From the NCBI RefSeq assembly GCF_009720865.1, contig NZ_WNLA01000011.1:62001-126000 (forward strand): a stretch of DNA of 64,000 nucleotides. Direction: 5' to 3'. Every line of letters begins with the position of its first letter. Position 1 is the stretch's first letter. Below, piece after piece: positions 34,501-41,939 of this stretch. The notes under the pieces are model-generated. The model ran no database searches and was not told the origin of the DNA. It saw nothing but the letters and a program-made list of their open reading frames with translations. Source of the stretch: Pseudoduganella ginsengisoli. GTDB taxonomy: Bacteria > Pseudomonadota > Gammaproteobacteria > Burkholderiales > Burkholderiaceae_D. The position numbers and the translations under genes were made by a program.

Positions 34501-36704
34501 ATTCCCGCGATCAGGCCGCTTCGAGCGATCAGGCGGCTGTTGGTGCGGATGCAGTGGCAGATCAGGCTGCGTCAGGCGATCAGGCGGCTACTGGTGCGGA
34601 TACAGCGGCAGATCAGGCTGCGTCAGGCGATCAGGCGGCTGTTGGTGCGGATGCAGCGGCAGATCAGGCTGCGTCAGGAGATCAGGCGGCTGTTGGTTCG
34701 GATGCAGTGGCAGATCAGGCTGCGTCAGGCGATCAGGCGGCTGTTGGTGCGGATGCAGCGGCAGATCAGGCTGCTTTAGGTGATCAGGTGGCTGCTGGTA
34801 CGGATGCAGCGGCAGATCAGGCTGCGTCAGGCGATCAGGCGGCTGTTGGTGCGGATGCAGCGGCAGATCAGGCTGCTTTAGGCGATCAGGCGGCTGTTGG
34901 TTCGGATGCAGTGGCAGATCAGGCTGCTTTAGGCGATCAGGCGGCTGTTGGTTCGGATACAGCGGCAGATCAGGCTGCGTCAGGCGGTCAGGCGGCTGTC
35001 GGCATGGATGCCGTAGCAAATGCGGCTGCTTCCAGGGAGCAGGCCGCTATTGGTGTAGATACGACAGCAGATCTGGCAGCGTCCGCCGATCAGGGCGCTG
35101 TTGATGCGGATATGGCCGCTGCCGAGGCGGGCAGTGGGGCAGCGGTGGGCGGCGCCGGAGATGGTGCAGTGCCTGAGCCACAAGCGGGGGCCTCAGCGTC
35201 TGAACCGCTGGAAGAAGCCGTTGTGGCGGCGCCTGAACAGCAGGCAGAATCTGGCTTGACAGCGGCTGGCTCGGATAGCGGCGACGATTCGTCTGGAACG
35301 GCAACTGCCGATGCAGCAGAGATGGCGGCCGGTGAAATGGCGCGTGATTTGAGTGCAGAGGAAGATCTTGCGTTGGCAGCCCTTGCTGCGGGAAGTGCCG
35401 CAAAACGTAAGGTATGGCCTGCGGACGGGGCAATGCCCGACGGTGCGTCAAAAGCTGCGCCAGAGGTGGCGCCGGCGGCATCGGATTCCGTATCCGTTAC
35501 GCCAGCGGAGGAAGGAACAGCGGTGGAAACCGGCTCGGCGGCAGGTACCGATGCCAGTGCAGCCGCAACAGTCACCTCCGTCGCACCGCCAGATGCTGCG
35601 GCTGGCGGGCAAAGCAGGGCAGCAGGTACAGCGCCGGACTCAGCCGCCGCACCGGCCGGAACAGCCCCGGATGAGCCAGCGGCCACGAGCGCCGGAAATG
35701 GAGCAGGCTCCGCAGGTACGCAAGCTGGTGCTGTGGCGGAAACACCGGCCAGTGCGTCGGGCGAGGCGCCAGCAAGTCCAGCGGCTGGCGCTGGGGCGAA
35801 TGCAGCGGCAGACTCTGCTGCAAGCGCAAATGCTGATCCTGCTGCGGATAACGCCGGCAGTGCGGCAGCGGATGCGAAAACTGATTCCGGCGCCAGTGCA
35901 ACTGCCGACGCAAAACCGGGTGCCGCCGCTGGCACGGCGCCAGAAGCGCCGCCAGATTCAGCGGCGGGTACGCAAGCTGCCACTGCCGATACGGCTGCCG
36001 GTACAAGCACGAATGCAGCAGCGGGCGCGCCCGCTGGGGCTCAAGCTGACTCAGCAGCAAGTGCGCCGGCTGGATCGGCGCCCGGCTCAGCCGCCGACGC
36101 GGCAACTGATACAGCATCCGCTACGAAGCCAGATGCCTCTTCTAAGTCAACGGCAGGTACTCAAACAGGCTCTACTGCGGACGCATCGGCTGATGCGGGC
36201 GCAACATCGGCAGCCGGTGCAAAAGCCGAACCGGCCGCAGGTGCGGCACCCAGCACGTCAGTGGAATCAATATCCAATACAAACAATGACACTGCCGCAA
36301 GTGCAAACGCCAATCAGGCAGCAGGCTCGACCGTCAGCGCGCCAGCCGGAACGGAATCTGACACCGCTGCAGGTGCAGCATCGAACGTGGCCGCAAGCGC
36401 AAATGCCGATCAGGTATCAGGCTCGACTGCCGGAACGACAACCGATACCGCAGCAGGTCCGGCATCAGGTCCGGCAACTGGCGCGCATGCTGACAAGTCA
36501 TCAGGCTCGACATCAAGTACGGACGCCGGCACAGCAGCAGGTGCTGCATCAAACCCGGCGGCCGGCCAGACTGGCGCAAGCAATACCACAAGTGCCAGCA
36601 GCGGCGCCCAAGCCCCCGCTGGCGACGCGTCCAGTAAAGACAGCTGGCTCGCTAAGTTGCGGGCTAAAACCAAGTCCCCCGGCAGCGATATCCAACCACC
36701 TTGA
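31545..36704 (+). CDS. Giant Ala-rich coiled-coil protein with a repetitive low-complexity tail
   Basis: This 1719-aa protein has no recognised homologue. Residues 1 to about 950 are almost entirely helical, rich in Ala, Gln, Asp and Leu with heptad-like spacing (for example AMLQMVKNNIPPF, QLQTAIDALLNILAQMQAAM), like a long coiled-coil or spectrin-type rod. Residues 995-1198 are twelve 17-aa repeats of the type DQAAVGADAAADQAASG. Residues from about 1200 to 1685 are low-complexity Ala/Gly/Thr/Ser/Asp. The last 30 residues are more ordered and basic (SWLAKLRAKTKS). There is no signal peptide or membrane segment. It is directly upstream of tssB on the same strand. A structural, length-determining or surface role is a guess. 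Confidence 0.7.
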   Translation: MKVVDHALEVLPQSPVRIADAMKTAADTVVEQGKTFSDQVTSCAASLKTDMQAVADQVAAIPDLLDPQPILDCCTGVLEKAASDLRKLADDAVAIPQRLLKQVEGIQPIIDSARDAVDAMSTLLPELKALAPDFSAQLAFFNSLPSRGQALADLAARSGGIVQQYGRDLLPLSQQLQKLATLQAGPGGGAAMLESVMARAESLQKDSLAQIQALRDTLDGDVEDLKAAMQQATDEVADMLDGASDLAGEKGAALLAPLQAQIDYVGNVHDALGDEARAADALFNDGMAQLDRIGDILFKPLAEARAQVDRVIDQLAGAAATVDGMIAKAQEPIEGLSTLLDVIAKALQDVLDAIKAEVNNVVQLLIELDDEVENTKSVLRALPDNFVPVRTAIGDAIAMLQMVKNNIPPFVATANGALDAASNELDQADVLCDNAIEICTKYQMKAPPLMAARALFVGIKTTIPTVKTAIASARKAVSAAGAQAGTLMDTAIGLVDALNPVLDQAMAQLQTAIDALLNILAQMQAAMEKVRDAAESIPPLLQQQADKVTAAARQVFDQVRDAVEQCLAKLQCEELVRRLQQELSDLLDRTFKPLEAQIAAASAPLKDVLRKAQAEVGKGAVVAQNGLQSLSKAIAGAKQQAEVPIQQLRDLLGTVQEKMQAASGAAQQQVRQGADKALSYVDQARVAIASLDVRAMGGQLAPYVQQYDDVAAMVGQAQALVERASTMSVDEWQALAQQVGANALQMAVQAASQAGIDVEAVRAAAQEARDSAKAQGEALLDSDAIAAKVQASFDSMKADAQSVIAESGAALEQMSGSLDQAQAESESVAAPYAGAGEEALADVQANADEAAAQAEAAREAEQSLAANIAAAETGVGAAAQDALAQTTAMKDEAQAAINAAAADVEGVKAQVNATRADAIQAEAIVDAEVVKYGGTSSNANANANAEAEAAETAAAGAAAAALAGGAGAAASGADDGSAGEAADQANSRDQAASSDQAAVGADAVADQAASGDQAATGADTAADQAASGDQAAVGADAAADQAASGDQAAVGSDAVADQAASGDQAAVGADAAADQAALGDQVAAGTDAAADQAASGDQAAVGADAAADQAALGDQAAVGSDAVADQAALGDQAAVGSDTAADQAASGGQAAVGMDAVANAAASREQAAIGVDTTADLAASADQGAVDADMAAAEAGSGAAVGGAGDGAVPEPQAGASASEPLEEAVVAAPEQQAESGLTAAGSDSGDDSSGTATADAAEMAAGEMARDLSAEEDLALAALAAGSAAKRKVWPADGAMPDGASKAAPEVAPAASDSVSVTPAEEGTAVETGSAAGTDASAAATVTSVAPPDAAAGGQSRAAGTAPDSAAAPAGTAPDEPAATSAGNGAGSAGTQAGAVAETPASASGEAPASPAAGAGANAAADSAASANADPAADNAGSAAADAKTDSGASATADAKPGAAAGTAPEAPPDSAAGTQAATADTAAGTSTNAAAGAPAGAQADSAASAPAGSAPGSAADAATDTASATKPDASSKSTAGTQTGSTADASADAGATSAAGAKAEPAAGAAPSTSVESISNTNNDTAASANANQAAGSTVSAPAGTESDTAAGAASNVAASANADQVSGSTAGTTTDTAAGPASGPATGAHADKSSGSTSSTDAGTAAGAASNPAAGQTGASNTTSASSGAQAPAGDASSKDSWLAKLRAKTKSPGSDIQPP
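34527..35138 (+). repeat. Twelve tandem 51-bp units inside the giant gene
   Basis: Twelve consecutive in-frame units of 51 bp (17 codons) encode D-Q-A-A-V-G-A-D-A-x-A-D-Q-A-A-S/L-G. The first nine are nearly identical in DNA, while the last three are diverged (starting GQAAVGM, EQAAIGV, DQGAVDA). The unit is itself a double of the D-Q-A-A motif. The high DNA identity points to recent expansion by recombination or slippage. Confidence 0.95.
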
Positions 36705-36976
36705 CAAGGCTATTCAATGACGGTTTTGTAATGTATCCGGCACCGTAAAAACCCTTGTGCACATTGACGCCACAGGGCAACAGCCCGCCCATCGAAAAAG
36801 CTTGTTCATGATTTCGTTTACATCTATGATCAATTGCGTATCAGAAATGTAAACATTAACTCCGCTGCAGGCTCGGTCAACCCGACTGTCATTCACGAGT
36901 GTTTGCTGACTCGGCTGTTCTGATTGCCATAGCCTGTTTTCCCGTCGACCGCTTAGTCACTAATGTGAGGGTGTGA
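36705..36976 (+). promoter_or_regulatory. Intergenic region before tssB with inverted repeats
   Basis: This 272-bp gap has no convincing gene. It is more AT-rich than its surroundings. It holds GTTTACAT (36816-36823) and ATGTAAAC (36847-36854) as an inverted pair. The right arm lies within a compact palindrome AATGT-AA-ACATT (36846-36857). This is the natural place for the promoter and operator of the tss operon. I found no clear -24/-12 (sigma-54) or sigma-70 match. The tssB SD is GAGGGTG. Confidence 0.4.
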
Positions 36977-37516
36977 ATGTCAGACAGCTTACAAAAATGG
37001 GTGGGACGCAACCGTCCACCGCGCGTACAAATCACATATGACGTCGAAATCGGCGGCGCCACCGAGAAGAAAGAGCTGCCGCTGGTTGTTGGCCTGATGG
37101 CCGACCTCTCCGGCAAGCCGCTGGTCCCACCGCCCAAACTCAAGGCCCGACGCCTGATCGAAATCGATCGCGATAATTTCAACGAAGTCATGGGCAAAAT
37201 TGCTCCCCGCCTCGATATGTCCGTGCCGGACACGCTGAAGGGTGATGGCAATATTAAAGTCGAACTGAACTTCACCGAATACGACCACTTCCACCCAGAA
37301 GCTATTGTCAAGCAAGTGCCACGATTGGCCAAGCTGCTCGAAGTGCGCCAGCAATTGCGTGATTTGCTGGGCAAACTCGACGGCAACGATGAGCTGGATG
37401 CGCTGCTGGAAAACATCATCCAGAATTCCGAGGAACTCAAGACGCTCAAGGATCAGGGCGGCGGCGCCAACGGTAATGGCGCGGCGCACGCAGAATCCGA
37501 AGCGGCGCCTTCCTGA
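36977..37516 (+). CDS. tssB: T6SS contractile sheath small subunit TssB (VipA)
   Basis: This 179-aa cytoplasmic sheath protein pairs with TssC to build the contractile tail. The N-terminal R-N-R-P-P-R-V-Q-I-T-Y-D-V-E and L-P-L-V-V-G-V/L-M-A-D-L-S segments are diagnostic, as is the F-x-x-V-M-x-x-I-A-P-R-L motif. The C-terminal 20 residues are Gly/Ala/Asn-rich. It is the first gene of the tss operon, with GAGGGTG upstream, and lies 62 bp before tssC. Confidence 0.96.
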   Translation: MSDSLQKWVGRNRPPRVQITYDVEIGGATEKKELPLVVGLMADLSGKPLVPPPKLKARRLIEIDRDNFNEVMGKIAPRLDMSVPDTLKGDGNIKVELNFTEYDHFHPEAIVKQVPRLAKLLEVRQQLRDLLGKLDGNDELDALLENIIQNSEELKTLKDQGGGANGNGAAHAESEAAPS

Positions 37517-37578
37517 TCGCGCGCCACGCGCGTATCCCCCTTATCGTTTGCAGTGAGCTAACTTAAGAGAGCTAACAC

Positions 37579-39072
37579 ATGGCCACTAATGAATCCGCTA
37601 CAAGCGGTGCGTCGTCTGCCACCGCTAATGGCGAACTGAGCCTGCTGGACCGCATTGTTCAGGAAGGCAAGATGGCAATCGAGCCATCGCAAGATGCATA
37701 TGCAAAAAAACTGCTGGGCCAATTCGCGACCCAGGTGCTGGATGAAGGCATGAAGGCTGCGCCGGACAAGGGCGTAGTTGCCATGATCAATGAGCGTGTG
37801 GCGGAAATCGACAAGATCCTGACGGACCAGTTGAACGCCATCATGCACCACGAAGAATTCCAGGAACTGGAAGCGTCGTGGCGCGGCCTGCACGACATGG
37901 TGTACGGCACGGAAACCGGCCCCAACCTGAAACTGCGCCTGCTGAACGTATCGAAGAAAGAATTGCTGAAAGACCTGGAAGGCGCCGTCGATCACGACAT
38001 GAGCGTCCTGTTCAAAAAGGTCTACGAAGAAGAGTATGGCACCTTTGGCGGCCATCCTTATTCGCTGCTGATCGGCGACTACTATTTCGGCCGCCATCCA
38101 CAAGACATGGCTTTGCTGCAGCGCTTGTCGAAAGTGGCTGCCGCAGCGCACGCACCGTTCATTACCGCCGCAGCGCCATCACTGTTCGACATGGCGGAAT
38201 TCACCGACCTCGGTGTGCCGCGCGACATGTCGAAAATCTTCGAAAGCGCAGAACTGGCGTCGTGGCGCGGCTTCCGTGAATCGGAAGATTCCCGCTATGT
38301 GGCCATGGTGCTGCCACGCTACTCGGCCCGCCTGCCCTATGGCGCCAAGACCAATCCCGTCGAAAGCTTCAACTTCGAAGAAGATGTCGATGGCCGCGAC
38401 CACAGCAAATACCTGTGGGCGAACTCCGCTTACCAGCTGGGCCTGCGCATCACCGATGCGTACGCCAAACACAGCTGGACCACCGCGATCCGCGGCGTGG
38501 AAGGCGGCGGCAAGATCACCGGCATGACGGCCCATACGTACAAAACGGATGAAGGCGACGTCGTGCTGAAGTGCCCAACCGAAGTGACGATCACGGACCG
38601 CCGTGAAAAAGAATTGAACGACCTGGGCTTCATTGCCGTCGTCAATTCCAAAGGCTCGGACTACGCTGCGTTCTTTGGCGGCCAGACCGTCAACAAGCCG
38701 AAGCTGTACAACCTGGATTCGGCCAACGCCAACGCGGCCCTGTCGTCGCGCCTGCCGTATGTGCTGGCGGCTTCCCGCTTCGCGCACTACATCAAGGTCA
38801 TCATGCGTGACAAGGTGGGCAGCTTCCAGACCCGCGAAAGCGTGGAAAACTACCTGAACGCATGGCTCAGCTCTTACGTGCTGCTCAGCCCGAACGCGAC
38901 GCAGGGCGAGAAGGCCCGCTTCCCGCTGGCCGAAGGCCGCGTGGACGTGACGGAAATGGCAGGCAAGCCGGGCGCGTATGCGGCGACCGTGTTCCTGCGG
39001 CCGCACTTCCAGATGGAAGAATTGACGACGTCGATACGCCTGGTGGCGGAATTGCCAGCCGCAGCGGCTTAA
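37579..39072 (+). CDS. tssC: T6SS contractile sheath large subunit TssC (VipB)
   Basis: This 497-aa sheath subunit shows the conserved E-A-S-W-R-G-L-H near residue 100, P-F-I-T-A-A-A-P near 195, the R-Y-V-A-M-V-L-P-R segment, and a C-terminal R-P-H-F-Q-M-E-E-L-T-T-S-I-R-L-V that interlocks with TssB. Length is typical. A strong hairpin separates it from hcp. Confidence 0.96.
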   Translation: MATNESATSGASSATANGELSLLDRIVQEGKMAIEPSQDAYAKKLLGQFATQVLDEGMKAAPDKGVVAMINERVAEIDKILTDQLNAIMHHEEFQELEASWRGLHDMVYGTETGPNLKLRLLNVSKKELLKDLEGAVDHDMSVLFKKVYEEEYGTFGGHPYSLLIGDYYFGRHPQDMALLQRLSKVAAAAHAPFITAAAPSLFDMAEFTDLGVPRDMSKIFESAELASWRGFRESEDSRYVAMVLPRYSARLPYGAKTNPVESFNFEEDVDGRDHSKYLWANSAYQLGLRITDAYAKHSWTTAIRGVEGGGKITGMTAHTYKTDEGDVVLKCPTEVTITDRREKELNDLGFIAVVNSKGSDYAAFFGGQTVNKPKLYNLDSANANAALSSRLPYVLAASRFAHYIKVIMRDKVGSFQTRESVENYLNAWLSSYVLLSPNATQGEKARFPLAEGRVDVTEMAGKPGAYAATVFLRPHFQMEELTTSIRLVAELPAAAA

Positions 39073-39087
39073 TGCCCGCAATGATAT

Positions 39088-39119
39088 GTGGGCGCCCGGC
39101 CTGAAGGCCCGGCGCCCAC
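39088..39119 (+). promoter_or_regulatory. Strong hairpin between tssC and hcp
   Basis: The 14-nt arms GTGGGCGCCCGGCC and GGCCCGGCGCCCAC pair with one internal C-C mismatch around a TGAA loop. No T-run follows, so it is probably an mRNA stability or processing element protecting the hcp transcript, not a terminator. Confidence 0.6.
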
Positions 39120-39151
39120 GTTATCGAATTCATTAAAATTTGGAGCCAGCA

Positions 39152-39637
39152 ATGTCAGACGTACTCATTTTAGATTTGGGCAATACCATCAAGGGCAACT
39201 GCATGGTCAATGGCTATGTTGGTAAGATCATCGTGCTGTCGTACTCGCACAGCGCATCGATCCCCTTGCAAATGGACTCGGCCAACACCGAGCGTACCGC
39301 CGGCCGCCCAACGTTCTCGGAACTGTCGTTCACGAAAATGTCGGACTTGTCGACCACGGAACTGTACAAAGCCTGTACCCAGGGCAGCAAGATCGGTACC
39401 GCGACACTGTACGTGGGCCGCGTGGAAAATGGCGTGTACATGAGCTTCTTCAAGTACGAAATGACCAACGCCATGATTTCCCACATCAGCACGTCGGGCG
39501 GCGGCGGCCTGCCATCGGATTCGTTCTCGATCAGCTTCTCCAAGATCAAGTGCGACTACACGCAGCAGCAAGCCGACTCCACCTCGAAGGGTACCGGTAC
39601 GTGGAACTGGAACCTGGAGACGATGAAAGCGGATTAA
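39152..39637 (+). CDS. hcp: T6SS inner-tube protein Hcp (TssD)
   Basis: This 161-aa Hcp forms hexameric rings stacked inside the sheath and is secreted. It shows the family pattern of beta strands, with a central E-L-S-F-T-K-M-S-D-L-S-T-T-E-L-Y and a final W-N-W-N-L. The ATG at 39152 has GGAG at proper distance; a TTG 12 bp earlier overlaps the SD and is rejected. Hairpins on both sides (39088-39119 and 39662-39701) suggest a discrete abundant message. No C-terminal effector extension is present. Confidence 0.96.
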   Translation: MSDVLILDLGNTIKGNCMVNGYVGKIIVLSYSHSASIPLQMDSANTERTAGRPTFSELSFTKMSDLSTTELYKACTQGSKIGTATLYVGRVENGVYMSFFKYEMTNAMISHISTSGGGGLPSDSFSISFSKIKCDYTQQQADSTSKGTGTWNWNLETMKAD

Positions 39638-39661
39638 TGCGGGTGTCTGCGTCAGGTATTG

Positions 39662-39701
39662 CGCCATGCCGGTGGGCCTCCGCCGGCATGGCGATGTTTT
39701 T
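39662..39701 (+). terminator. Terminator/attenuator downstream of hcp
   Basis: A perfect 11-bp stem (CGCCATGCCGG / CCGGCATGGCG) with a 10-nt loop is followed by ATGTTTTTA. It is an intrinsic terminator inside the operon, 11 bp before tssE, and probably lowers expression of tssE onwards relative to hcp. Confidence 0.85.
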
Positions 39702-39712
39702 ACTGAGTTCCT

Positions 39713-40168
39713 ATGTCCAAAGCCATTACGGCCGCAACAGTGCCGTTGTTTGACCGGCTTGCCGGCACACCGCACGCTTCATCCGATGGCCGGCTGCTCG
39801 ATGGCGCTGGCTTGCAGCATTCCCTGCAGACTGATTTGCTACGTCTGTTCAATATCCGCAACGGTTTGACCATTTCCGAATACCTGCAAAGCGAGCCGAC
39901 CGTTCTTGATTATGGTTTGCCCGACATGCTGGGCTTGTCCGCGCAAAATGACCAGGATTTGCTGGTCTGGTCCGATGTATTGCGCCACTGCCTGGCCCAT
40001 TTCGAACCGCGCCTGTCGCACGTGCGGCTCGATGTGCGTCCCGATCCCGCCAACCCGTTTGGCGCCCGCGCCACGATCAGCGCAGTGGTGACGATGGGCC
40101 AGCAATTGTGCCGCGCTGAATTCGACATCGCGCTCGATGCCCGCTCGGCCGCACCGATAGCGGCATAA
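39713..40168 (+). CDS. tssE: T6SS baseplate protein TssE (gp25-like)
   Basis: This 151-aa baseplate wedge component is homologous to phage gp25. The motif L-L-R-L-F-N-I-R-N-G (family: LLNTR) and L-D-Y-G-L-P-D-M are typical, and the acidic/basic strand F-x-P-R-L-S-H-V-R-L-D is conserved. It sits between hcp and tssF, the usual order. Confidence 0.93.
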   Translation: MSKAITAATVPLFDRLAGTPHASSDGRLLDGAGLQHSLQTDLLRLFNIRNGLTISEYLQSEPTVLDYGLPDMLGLSAQNDQDLLVWSDVLRHCLAHFEPRLSHVRLDVRPDPANPFGARATISAVVTMGQQLCRAEFDIALDARSAAPIAA

Positions 40169-40184
40169 CCGAGGGAGGAAAACG

Positions 40185-41939
40185 GTGAGCGACGATATCC
40201 TCGAATACTACCGCCGTGAACTGGCGTACCTGCGCACGCAGTCATCCGACTTTGCGCAGCGCTATCCGAAAGTCGCGCAGCGCCTGTCGCTCAGCGGAGG
40301 CGAGTCCACCGATCCTCACACGGAACGCTTGATCGAATCCGTCGCCTTCCTGACGGCGCGCGTGCACCGCGACCTGGACCGCGATTTTCCCAGCGTGGCC
40401 GGCGCCATGCTCGATAACCTGTGTCCCAGCCTGACGCAGCCCGTGCCGGCAATGACCATCATGCGCATGCAGCTCGATCCGTCGCAGGGCAAGGTCATGG
40501 CAGGCATGCCGGTGGCGCGCGGCGCCATGCTGTCGGCCACGGCGGCCAATGGCGAGAATTGCCGTTTTCGCGTCGCGTGGGATACGACGCTATGGCCGCT
40601 CGACGTGACCAGCGTGAAAATGGAAGACACGCGCACGCTGCGCCTTGACCTGACATGTGCGGCCGGCGTTGATGTCTCTGAACTGGAACTCGATACCTTG
40701 CGCCTGCATTTGGCGGGCGATTTGCTGACCACGATGCCGCTGCATGAATTGCTGGTCAGTGGCGTGGAACGGATTGAGTTGCAGGCGGGCGGCGGTGCGC
40801 TGCACCGTCTGGGACCGCGCAGCCTGGCCGAAGTGGGTTTTGCCGAAGATGAAGCGATCCTCGCGCAGCCGACGCACGCGCATCCAGCCTATGCGCTGCT
40901 GCAGGAATACTTTGCCTTCCCCCGCAAATTCCAGTTCTTTGACTTGCACGGCTTGCGCGGCATGCTGGGTGAAGGGACAGGCTTTTCCATCCGCTTTGTA
41001 TTCAACCGCAGCGCCCGCGTACTGTCGCAATTGAGCGCCGATCATTTCCTGCTGGGCTGCGTGCCGGCTGTGAACCTGTTTCCCGTCACCAGTGAACCGA
41101 TCCGCATGGACCGGCGCAGCTATGAATACTTGCTGATGCCGGACTACCAGCGCGACGCCACGATGGAAGTGCATTCCGTCGTTGCGGTGACGGCATCCGA
41201 TCCCCGCGCCGGCCGGCCCGACGTGATCCCCAGCGTGTTTTCCGAACTGGATCCGGAAACACCGCTGGATGCCGGTGTGTTCTGGTCGCTGCGGCGTGAA
41301 ACCAGCCTGCGCAAGGGCATCAGCGGCACGGACGTCTACCTGAGCTTTGTGGACCGCCACGACGTGCGCACGGAGCCTGCCGAACCGGTGGTGTATGCGA
41401 GCCTGCTGTGCACCAACCGCAATCTGGCCGAACAAATCGGCCCCGGCACCCGTTTCTATGGCGAAGGCATTTCCACGTCCACGCAAATCCGCGCGCTCTA
41501 CCAGCCCAGCGCACAGCGACCGCCCGTGGTCGACATCAAGGCGCTGTGGTCGCTGGTGGCGTTGCTGCGGCTGAATCACCGGTCGCTGGTCGATGGCAGC
41601 ACCAGCGTGCACACGCTGCAGCAAATGCTGATGCTGTTTGCCGGCGACAGCGCGCGCGACCAGGGCCAGGTGCGCGGCGTGAAAAGTATGACGGCCCGTT
41701 CAGCCACGGCCCGCGTCGGGCGTGACACGTGGCGCGGCCACTGCCGCGGCATCGACGTGGTGCTGGAATTTGATCCGGATGCGTTTGTCGGCACGTCGCC
41801 GCTGGTGCTGGCCGGTGTGCTGTCGCGCTTCTTTGCGTTGTACACGTCGGCCAATTCGTTTGTCCGGCTGGCGGTTTCGCGCAACGGCGAACCGTGGATG
41901 CAGTGGCCTGCCATGAGTGGACGGCAATGCCTGATTTGA
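40185..41939 (+). CDS. tssF: T6SS baseplate protein TssF
   Basis: This 584-aa baseplate wedge protein starts with the conserved Y-Y-R-R-E-L-A-Y-L-R, followed by F-A-x-x-Y-P-K-V-A-x-R-L and E-R-L-I-E-S-V-A-F-L. A G-A-G-T-like R-F-Y-G-E-G segment and the C-terminal L-A-G-V-L-S-R-F-F-A-L-Y-T-S-x-N-S-F pattern complete the match. The end overlaps tssG by 13 bp. Confidence 0.95.
   Translation: MSDDILEYYRRELAYLRTQSSDFAQRYPKVAQRLSLSGGESTDPHTERLIESVAFLTARVHRDLDRDFPSVAGAMLDNLCPSLTQPVPAMTIMRMQLDPSQGKVMAGMPVARGAMLSATAANGENCRFRVAWDTTLWPLDVTSVKMEDTRTLRLDLTCAAGVDVSELELDTLRLHLAGDLLTTMPLHELLVSGVERIELQAGGGALHRLGPRSLAEVGFAEDEAILAQPTHAHPAYALLQEYFAFPRKFQFFDLHGLRGMLGEGTGFSIRFVFNRSARVLSQLSADHFLLGCVPAVNLFPVTSEPIRMDRRSYEYLLMPDYQRDATMEVHSVVAVTASDPRAGRPDVIPSVFSELDPETPLDAGVFWSLRRETSLRKGISGTDVYLSFVDRHDVRTEPAEPVVYASLLCTNRNLAEQIGPGTRFYGEGISTSTQIRALYQPSAQRPPVVDIKALWSLVALLRLNHRSLVDGSTSVHTLQQMLMLFAGDSARDQGQVRGVKSMTARSATARVGRDTWRGHCRGIDVVLEFDPDAFVGTSPLVLAGVLSRFFALYTSANSFVRLAVSRNGEPWMQWPAMSGRQCLI

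Noticed and set aside
34588..35019. An antisense QPPDRLxQPDLPLHP repeat protein
   Set aside because: It is only the reverse reading of the 51-bp repeat array and has no upstream signals.
34527..35138. CRISPR-like array
   Set aside because: Units are contiguous, in frame with the coding sequence and lack unique spacers.
36705..36976. Sigma-54 promoter for the tss operon
   Set aside because: No TGGCAC-N5-TTGCA-like pair could be found on the plus strand.
36889..37449. A Ser-rich antisense frame opposite tssB
   Set aside because: It is a shadow of the well-supported tssB gene.
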